Assembly: GCA_041984885.1 (NCBI GenBank)
Contig: JBHIXH010000022.1
Coordinates: 1-37,399, forward strand
Length of the DNA: 37,399 bases
DNA from: UBA4486 sp041984885
GTDB taxonomy: Bacteria; Pseudomonadota; Gammaproteobacteria; Eutrophobiales; Eutrophobiaceae
Direction: 5' to 3'
The translations under genes were made by a program, and so were the position numbers. The notes beneath the pieces were generated by a model that saw only the letters and a program-made list of their open reading frames with translations, was not told the origin of the DNA and did no database searches. Each line of letters starts with the position of its first letter. Position 1 is the stretch's first letter. Positions 32,770 to 37,399 of the stretch are shown piece after piece.

Positions 32770-33822
32770 ATGGCGAATTCAGACAGCGATAAACAAAAAG
32801 CACTGACAATGGCATTGAGCCAGATCGAAAAACAATTCGGCAAAGGCTCGGTCATGAAAATGGGTGACCAGCCGGTCACGCGTGTGCCGACGGTCAGCAC
32901 CGGTTCACTCGGGCTCGACGTCGCGTTGGGTGCCGGTGGTCTGCCGTATGGGCGTATCGTTGAAATCTATGGACCGGAATCGTCCGGTAAGACGACATTA
33001 ACCCTGTCGGCGATTGCCGAGGCGCAGAAGCAGGGCAAGACGTGTGCGTTCATCGATGCCGAGCATGCGCTCGATCCGATATACGCGGAAAAACTCGGCG
33101 TGAATATCGATGACCTGCTCGTTTCACAACCGGACACCGGCGAGCAGGCGCTGGAAATCTGCGACATGCTCGTACGCAGCGGTGCAGTCGAACTCGTCGT
33201 CATTGACTCGGTCGCGGCACTGGTACCGAAAGCGGAAATCGAGGGCGAAATGGGCGACTCGCACATGGGCCTGGCCGCGCGCCTGATGTCGCAGGCATTG
33301 CGGAAACTGACCGGCAACATCAAACGTGCGAACTGCTGTGTCATCTTTATCAACCAGATCCGTATGAAGATCGGTGTCATGTTCGGCAATCCGGAAACAA
33401 CGACCGGCGGCAACGCGCTGAAATTCTATTCCTCGGTACGACTCGATATCCGCCGTATCGGTGCTATCAAGAAAGGCGACGAGGTCGTCGGTAACGAGAC
33501 TCGCGTGAAAGTCGTGAAAAACAAGATCGCGCCGCCATTCAAGCAGGCCGAGTTCGACATTCTTTACGGCGAGGGCATTTCTCTGCACGGTGAAATCATC
33601 GACATGGGCGTGCAGCAAGGGCTGATCGAGAAGGCCGGTGCCTGGTACAGCTACAACGGTGATCGCATCGGTCAGGGCAAGGACAACGTGCGTAACTTTT
33701 TGAAAGAGAACCCGGAGATCTCGGCTGAAATTGAAGCGCAAATCCGCGAAAAACTGTTACCATCCGTCCCCGTTGAAAATGCACCGGAAGAAACCGCGGA
33801 CGCAGAGGAAGCACTCGCCTGA
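32770..33822 (+). CDS. recA: Recombinase RecA
   Basis: A 350-residue RecA. Walker A is GPESSGKTT (about residues 67-75). AFIDAEHALDP (about 91-101) carries the catalytic Glu, Walker B is ELVVIDSVAALVPKAEIEGEMGDSHMGLAARLMSQALRKLT (about 140-180), and loop L2 is GNPETTTGGNALKFY (about 204-218). The C-terminus is acidic (ENAPEETADAEEALA), as in other RecA proteins. It polymerises on single-stranded DNA, catalyses strand exchange and, where LexA is present, stimulates its self-cleavage. AAAGGAG 9 bases before the ATG is the strongest ribosome binding site in the window. It is followed directly by recX and alaS. Confidence 0.99.
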   Translation: MANSDSDKQKALTMALSQIEKQFGKGSVMKMGDQPVTRVPTVSTGSLGLDVALGAGGLPYGRIVEIYGPESSGKTTLTLSAIAEAQKQGKTCAFIDAEHALDPIYAEKLGVNIDDLLVSQPDTGEQALEICDMLVRSGAVELVVIDSVAALVPKAEIEGEMGDSHMGLAARLMSQALRKLTGNIKRANCCVIFINQIRMKIGVMFGNPETTTGGNALKFYSSVRLDIRRIGAIKKGDEVVGNETRVKVVKNKIAPPFKQAEFDILYGEGISLHGEIIDMGVQQGLIEKAGAWYSYNGDRIGQGKDNVRNFLKENPEISAEIEAQIREKLLPSVPVENAPEETADAEEALA

Positions 33823-34271
33823 GCACTGAACGCCAGCAGTTACTGCAACGCGCCTGCGACCTGCTGGCCAGGCGCGAGCATAGTAGCCAGGAGTTAACAG
33901 CCAAGCTGCAACGGCACAGTGACGACAGCCGATTAATCGAGGAGTTAATCGACAAGCTGTCGGCGGAAGGCCTGCAGAGTGATGCCCGTTTTGCCGAGAG
34001 CTTTATTCACCATCGGGTCATGCGCGGCCAGGGGCCAATACGTATACAACAGGAACTGGCACAGCGTGGCGTTGACGATGAGGTGATTGAACAGCAGTTG
34101 TCCGGTTTATCGGTAAACTGGCTGGAGCTGGCGCGTGCGGTCCGGGAGAAAAAATACGGCGGCGAATTACCCGGTGATTTTCAAAGCAAGGCAAAACAGT
34201 CCCGCTTCCTGTACAGTCGCGGGTTCAGTAGTGAACAGATCAACCGGGTTTTAAGAACATCAGAAGAATGA
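33819..34271 (+). CDS. recX: Regulatory protein RecX, apparent CTG start
   Basis: A 150-residue RecX, which inhibits RecA filament growth. Homology to RecX begins at LLQRACDLLARREHSSQELTAKL, matching the N-terminal repeat of E. coli RecX. It continues through LIEELIDKLSAEGLQSDARFAESFIHHRV, RGQGPIRIQQELAQRGV, LARAVREKKYGGELP and SRFLYSRGFSSEQINRVL. The frame is open from 33777. It has no ATG, GTG or TTG before the internal ATG at 34020, which would remove nearly half of the protein. CTG at 33819 overlaps the recA stop (CTGA) and has GAGGAA 8 bases upstream, so it is the best start. The stop overlaps the alaS start (ATGA). Confidence 0.82.
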   Translation: MSTERQQLLQRACDLLARREHSSQELTAKLQRHSDDSRLIEELIDKLSAEGLQSDARFAESFIHHRVMRGQGPIRIQQELAQRGVDDEVIEQQLSGLSVNWLELARAVREKKYGGELPGDFQSKAKQSRFLYSRGFSSEQINRVLRTSEE

Positions 34272-36871
34272 AGTCGACCGCCGAGATACGCCAGGCGTTT
34301 CTGGAATTTTTCCGGGAACGCGAACATAAAGTCGTGCCGAGCAGTCCGCTCGTGCCGGCGAATGATCCGACACTGCTATTTACCAATGCCGGCATGGTGC
34401 AGTTCAAGGATGTCTTTCTCGGCATTGATAAACGTCCGTACACACGCGCCACGACTTCACAACGTTGCGTGCGCGCCGGCGGCAAACATAACGATCTGGA
34501 GAACGTCGGTTACACGGCGCGCCATCATACGTTTTTTGAAATGCTCGGTAATTTCAGTTTTGGCGATTATTTCAAAACCGAGGCGATCGAGTTTTCCTGG
34601 GAGTTCCTGACCGGCACACTCGGCATCCCGCCGGAACGGCTGTGGGTTACCGTTTATGAAGACGATAAGGAAGCCGAAGCGATCTGGCTGAACCACATAG
34701 GCGTCGATAAAAACCGTTTCAGCCGATGTGGAGAGAAAGACAACTTCTGGTCGATGGGTGATACCGGTCCTTGTGGCCCGTGTTCGGAAATTTTTTATGA
34801 TCACGGCGAAGACATCCCCGGCGGACCACCCGGCAGTGCCGACGCCGACGAGGATCGATATATTGAAATCTGGAACCTCGTCTTTACCCAGTACGATCGC
34901 AATAAAAGCGGTGAACTGAAACCGATCCCCAAACCGTCGGTGGACACCGGCATGGGGCTGGAACGTATCGCGGCCGTCATGCAGGGTGTGCACAACAACT
35001 ATGACATTGACCTGTTTCAATCGATCATTCAAGACATTGCCGAACGTGCGCCGGATGCCGATCCATCGATCACCTCGCTGCGTGTTGTCGCCGATCATAT
35101 TCGTTCCTGCTCGTTTTTAATTACCGACGGCGTACTGCCGTCTAATGAGGGTCGCGGTTACGTCCTGCGCCGTATCATTCGACGCGCAATTCGTCACGGC
35201 AACAAACTCGGTTTTACTGAACCGTTTTTCCATCAACTGGTGTCGGCACTGGTCAAGCAAATGGGCGAGGCCTATCCGGAATTACAACGCAAGCAACAAC
35301 AGGTCGAAAAAGCATTGTTGCAGGAAGAAAAGCGTTTCGCCGAGACGTTGCAACAGGGATTGAAACACCTGGAAGAGGCGATCGCGCGCGGTGATAACAA
35401 ACACATCGCCGGTGAAGATATCTTTCGACTCTATGATACGTACGGGTTCCCCGTGGATCTGACCGCTGACATAGCCCGTGAACGCAATGTCACACTGGAT
35501 ATGGACGGGTTCGACAAGGCGATGAGTGAACAACGCGAACGCGCGCGTGCTGCGAGCAAGTTCGAGATGGATGCGATGACGTTCCCCGAAGTGGAAGAGG
35601 TCACTGACTTTTATGGCTACGAAGAACTGACCGGACAGGCAACGGTAAAAGCCATATATGCTGATGGCCAACTGGTGAATCAACTTCATGCCGGTGAGTC
35701 CGGTGGCGTCATACTCGATAGCACACCGTTTTATGCCGAGTCCGGTGGTCAGGTTGGTGATCGCGGCGATATCACGGCCGACGGTCTTAAGTTCCAGGTG
35801 CACGACACAAAGAAACAATCGAAGGCACATATTCATCTGGGCCAGGTCATTACGGGTGAGTTAACAGTTGGCCAATCCGTGGCAACGGCCGTGGATCGGG
35901 AAACGCGAATGGATACGGTGCGTAATCATTCCGCCACGCATTTATTACACGCTGCATTACGTGTCGTGCTCGGTGAGCATGTAGTACAAAAAGGCTCACT
36001 GGTCGCACCGGATCGCTTACGTTTTGATTTCTCACACGATGCACCATTGACGAAAGAAGAGTTATGGAAAATTGAATCGATGGTGAACGCGGTTATCTTG
36101 CGTAACTTCCCGACCCAGGTGGACGTGATGCCGTTGCAACAGGCAATCGACTCCGGCGCCATGTCGCTGTTCGGTGAGAAGTACGAAGACGAGGTACGCG
36201 TGTTAACCATTGGCGGCAGTTTTTCCGTCGAACTCTGTGGTGGCACGCACGTGAAACGTAGCGGTGACATTGGCCTGTTCAAGATCATTAATGAAACCGG
36301 TATCGCAGCCGGTGTCAGGCGCATCGAGGCGGTCAGCGGATACGCCAGCGTCAATCTCGTCAATCATTACGATCACACGCTGGCCGAGATCGCCGGGCTG
36401 TTAAAAGTGGACCAGGATAATGTCCCGGTACGCCTGCAGCAGTTGCTCGAGAAGAACAAAAAGCTGGAAAAGGAGCTGGAGAAATTCAAAAACAAGCTGG
36501 CCAGTTCGGCCGGTGATGACCTGGCGACGTCGGCGACGGAAATCAACGGGGTGAAGGTACTGGCGAAAAACCTGGAAAACGCCGATCCGAAAACCCTGCG
36601 CAGCACGGTGGATCAACTGAAAAACAAACTCGGTTCGGCCGTGCTGGTACTGGCGACGGTGAAGGATACGAAGGTCAGCCTGGTTGCCGGTGTGACAAGC
36701 GATCGCACCGACACGATCTCTGCTGGCGATTTGGTCAATTTTGTCGCGGTACAGGTCGGCGGCAAGGGCGGCGGGCGGCCGGATATGGCCCAGGCGGGCG
36801 GTAACGATCCGTCAAACCTGGACAAGGCCCTGGCCGGTGTCGAGGGCTGGGTGCGCGATCAGCTCGGTTAA
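34268..36871 (+). CDS. alaS: Alanine-tRNA ligase
   Basis: An 867-residue class II synthetase, of normal length. The N-terminus STAEIRQAFLEFFREREHKVVPSSPLVPANDPTLLFTNAGM is the class II motif 1 region. RCVRAGGKHNDLENVGYTARHHTFFEMLGNFSFGDYF is motif 2, and the aminoacylation core ends near GRGYVLRRIIRRAIRHG. The editing domain has HSATHLLHAAL (about 557) and ELCGGTHV (about 656), the zinc-binding sites that clear Ser-tRNA and Gly-tRNA. The C-terminal domain has a coiled coil (KNKKLEKELEKFKNKL) and the Gly-rich GGKGGGRPDMAQAGG. It overlaps recX by 4 bases and follows it as in many gammaproteobacteria. Confidence 0.98.
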   Translation: MKSTAEIRQAFLEFFREREHKVVPSSPLVPANDPTLLFTNAGMVQFKDVFLGIDKRPYTRATTSQRCVRAGGKHNDLENVGYTARHHTFFEMLGNFSFGDYFKTEAIEFSWEFLTGTLGIPPERLWVTVYEDDKEAEAIWLNHIGVDKNRFSRCGEKDNFWSMGDTGPCGPCSEIFYDHGEDIPGGPPGSADADEDRYIEIWNLVFTQYDRNKSGELKPIPKPSVDTGMGLERIAAVMQGVHNNYDIDLFQSIIQDIAERAPDADPSITSLRVVADHIRSCSFLITDGVLPSNEGRGYVLRRIIRRAIRHGNKLGFTEPFFHQLVSALVKQMGEAYPELQRKQQQVEKALLQEEKRFAETLQQGLKHLEEAIARGDNKHIAGEDIFRLYDTYGFPVDLTADIARERNVTLDMDGFDKAMSEQRERARAASKFEMDAMTFPEVEEVTDFYGYEELTGQATVKAIYADGQLVNQLHAGESGGVILDSTPFYAESGGQVGDRGDITADGLKFQVHDTKKQSKAHIHLGQVITGELTVGQSVATAVDRETRMDTVRNHSATHLLHAALRVVLGEHVVQKGSLVAPDRLRFDFSHDAPLTKEELWKIESMVNAVILRNFPTQVDVMPLQQAIDSGAMSLFGEKYEDEVRVLTIGGSFSVELCGGTHVKRSGDIGLFKIINETGIAAGVRRIEAVSGYASVNLVNHYDHTLAEIAGLLKVDQDNVPVRLQQLLEKNKKLEKELEKFKNKLASSAGDDLATSATEINGVKVLAKNLENADPKTLRSTVDQLKNKLGSAVLVLATVKDTKVSLVAGVTSDRTDTISAGDLVNFVAVQVGGKGGGRPDMAQAGGNDPSNLDKALAGVEGWVRDQLG

Positions 36872-36935
36872 CCCGCATTTCGTTTTATTTTCCGGCAAAT
36901 TCCGCTAGAATCCGCCGTTTTTTCGGTGACGGAAC

Positions 36936-37399
36936 GTGGCATTGATCGTACAAAAATATGGCGGCACCTCGGTTGGGAATACCGATCGAATCAAGGCCGT
37001 GGCCGATCGTGTCATTGCAACCAAAAAGCAGGGTCACCAGGTGGTGGTCGTCGTTTCTGCAATGAAGGGCGAGACCGACCGGCTGGTTGGTCTGTCGAAA
37101 GAAGTCTCCTCCCAGCCGTCTGGTCGGCCAGCCAGCCAGCCCAGACGACAGGCTCGCCTGTCGACTCTCTTTCTGCAGGTCACGATCGCATTACTCTGCA
37201 TGGCACTAGACAGCAAGGGGTATCCGGCCCGTTCGTATACCGGCGGGCAGGTGCATATCCGTACTGATGCCGCGCACAACAAGGCGCGCATCGTCGATAT
37301 TGAATGTGCCCGCGTCCTGCGTGATCTGAATGAAGGCAATGTCGTGGTGATTGCCGGATTTCAGGGAATAGACGACAATGGCAATATCACTACGCTGGG
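36936..37399 (+). CDS. lysC: Aspartate kinase, N-terminal part (3' end outside window), with a disrupted conserved segment
   Basis: 154 residues are visible. The GTG start gives VALIVQKYGGTSVGNTDRI, the standard aspartokinase opening with catalytic KYGGTS. VVVVVSAMKGETDRLVGLSKEV follows normally. After QVTIALLCMAL the sequence is again normal: GYPARSYTGGQVHIRTDAAHNKARI and VVIAGFQGIDDNGNITTL. Between them (37117-37173), where aspartokinases carry a stretch ending in S-T-G-E-Q-V, the translation is an Arg/Gln/Pro/Ser-rich segment ending LSTLFLQV, about six residues too long. The reading frame is kept. The GE pair, part of the substrate site, is missing. The enzyme starts lysine, threonine and methionine synthesis. 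It lies 64 bases after alaS. Confidence 0.85.
   Translation, partial: MALIVQKYGGTSVGNTDRIKAVADRVIATKKQGHQVVVVVSAMKGETDRLVGLSKEVSSQPSGRPASQPRRQARLSTLFLQVTIALLCMALDSKGYPARSYTGGQVHIRTDAAHNKARIVDIECARVLRDLNEGNVVVIAGFQGIDDNGNITTL
37146..37163. repeat. 18-bp palindrome inside the disrupted aspartokinase segment
   Basis: CGACAGGC-TC-GCCTGTCG is a perfect 8-bp inverted repeat with a 2-base loop. Just upstream lie another inverted pair (CGTCTGG 37117-37123 with CCAGACG 37141-37147) and tandem CCAG units (37128-37139). All fall within the segment that departs from the aspartokinase consensus. Such structure favours template switching or misassembly. Confidence 0.6.

Noticed and set aside
37128..37139. 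CCAG tandem repeat as a phase-variation switch in lysC
   Set aside because: There are only three full units. Aspartokinase is a housekeeping enzyme unlikely to be phase-variable. It is better treated as part of the scrambled segment.
36926..37267. 113-residue forward frame in the lysC region
   Set aside because: It is a different frame from the KYGGTS-containing aspartokinase frame, which is open to the window end and has clear homology on both sides. The 113-residue frame shows none.
1..37399. CRISPR arrays, tRNA or rRNA genes, transposases, integrases and attachment sites
   Set aside because: No regularly spaced repeats, cloverleaf-like sequence with a conserved T-loop, or transposase/integrase-like products were seen on reading either strand.

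Overview
The window looks like a chromosomal segment of a gammaproteobacterium. The housekeeping genes (xseA, guaB-guaA, tadA, pncC, recA-recX-alaS, lysC) have the sequence character and order typical of that class. The genus cannot be named from sequence alone. The window has two compositionally different halves. Positions 1 to about 25,940 are AT-rich, with weak ribosome binding sites. From about 25,940 to the end the DNA is clearly more GC-rich. The switch falls inside xseA.

Region 1 (1-25,242) is a surface-polysaccharide locus of the exosortase A (XrtA/EpsH) type. It opens with the 3' end of a parallel beta-helix protein and a terminator-like hairpin. A tight four-gene operon follows: methyltransferase, Asp/Glu racemase-like protein, ATP-grasp ligase and O-antigen-ligase/polymerase-type membrane protein. 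It meets head-on a two-gene reverse-strand unit made of a CapK-like adenylate-forming enzyme and an unrecognised protein with NodB-like motifs. The main forward operon (7,778-19,589) encodes a Wzx-type flippase, a DUF4124 protein, exosortase A fused to an EpsI domain, an XrtA-type polysaccharide deacetylase, an AsnB-type amidotransferase, an acyl-CoA/AMP ligase, an acyl carrier protein, a NadE-like ATP pyrophosphatase, two glycosyltransferases and a hexapeptide acyltransferase. A second forward block (19,690-23,820) adds two glycosyltransferases and two methyltransferases. A reverse-strand paralogue of one of those glycosyltransferases closes the locus. Together these genes would assemble, decorate, flip, polymerise and trim a glycan. 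The racemase, ATP-grasp, AsnB, ligase, ACP and NadE-like set suggests amino-acid, acyl or amide decoration (inference). No initiating sugar transferase, Wza/Wzc-type exporter or PEP-CTERM substrate is present in the window; these may lie upstream.

Region 2 (25,382-37,399) is housekeeping. xseA is divergent from guaB-guaA. Then come tadA and pncC (overlapping by 4 nt), a Sel1-repeat lipoprotein-like or secreted protein, a WYL-domain regulator of the BrxR/CapW type divergent from recA, recX, alaS, and the 5' part of an aspartokinase gene cut by the window end.

The points most worth a second look are these. (1) The recA and WYL-regulator promoters are back to back and share one -35 box, with no canonical LexA box visible. 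(2) recX has no ATG/GTG/TTG at its expected N-terminus and appears to start at CTG. (3) The aspartokinase has a locally scrambled segment that replaces its conserved S-T-G-E motif. (4) A composition breakpoint lies inside xseA. (5) The exosortase locus carries an unusual ligase/ACP/NadE-like module.
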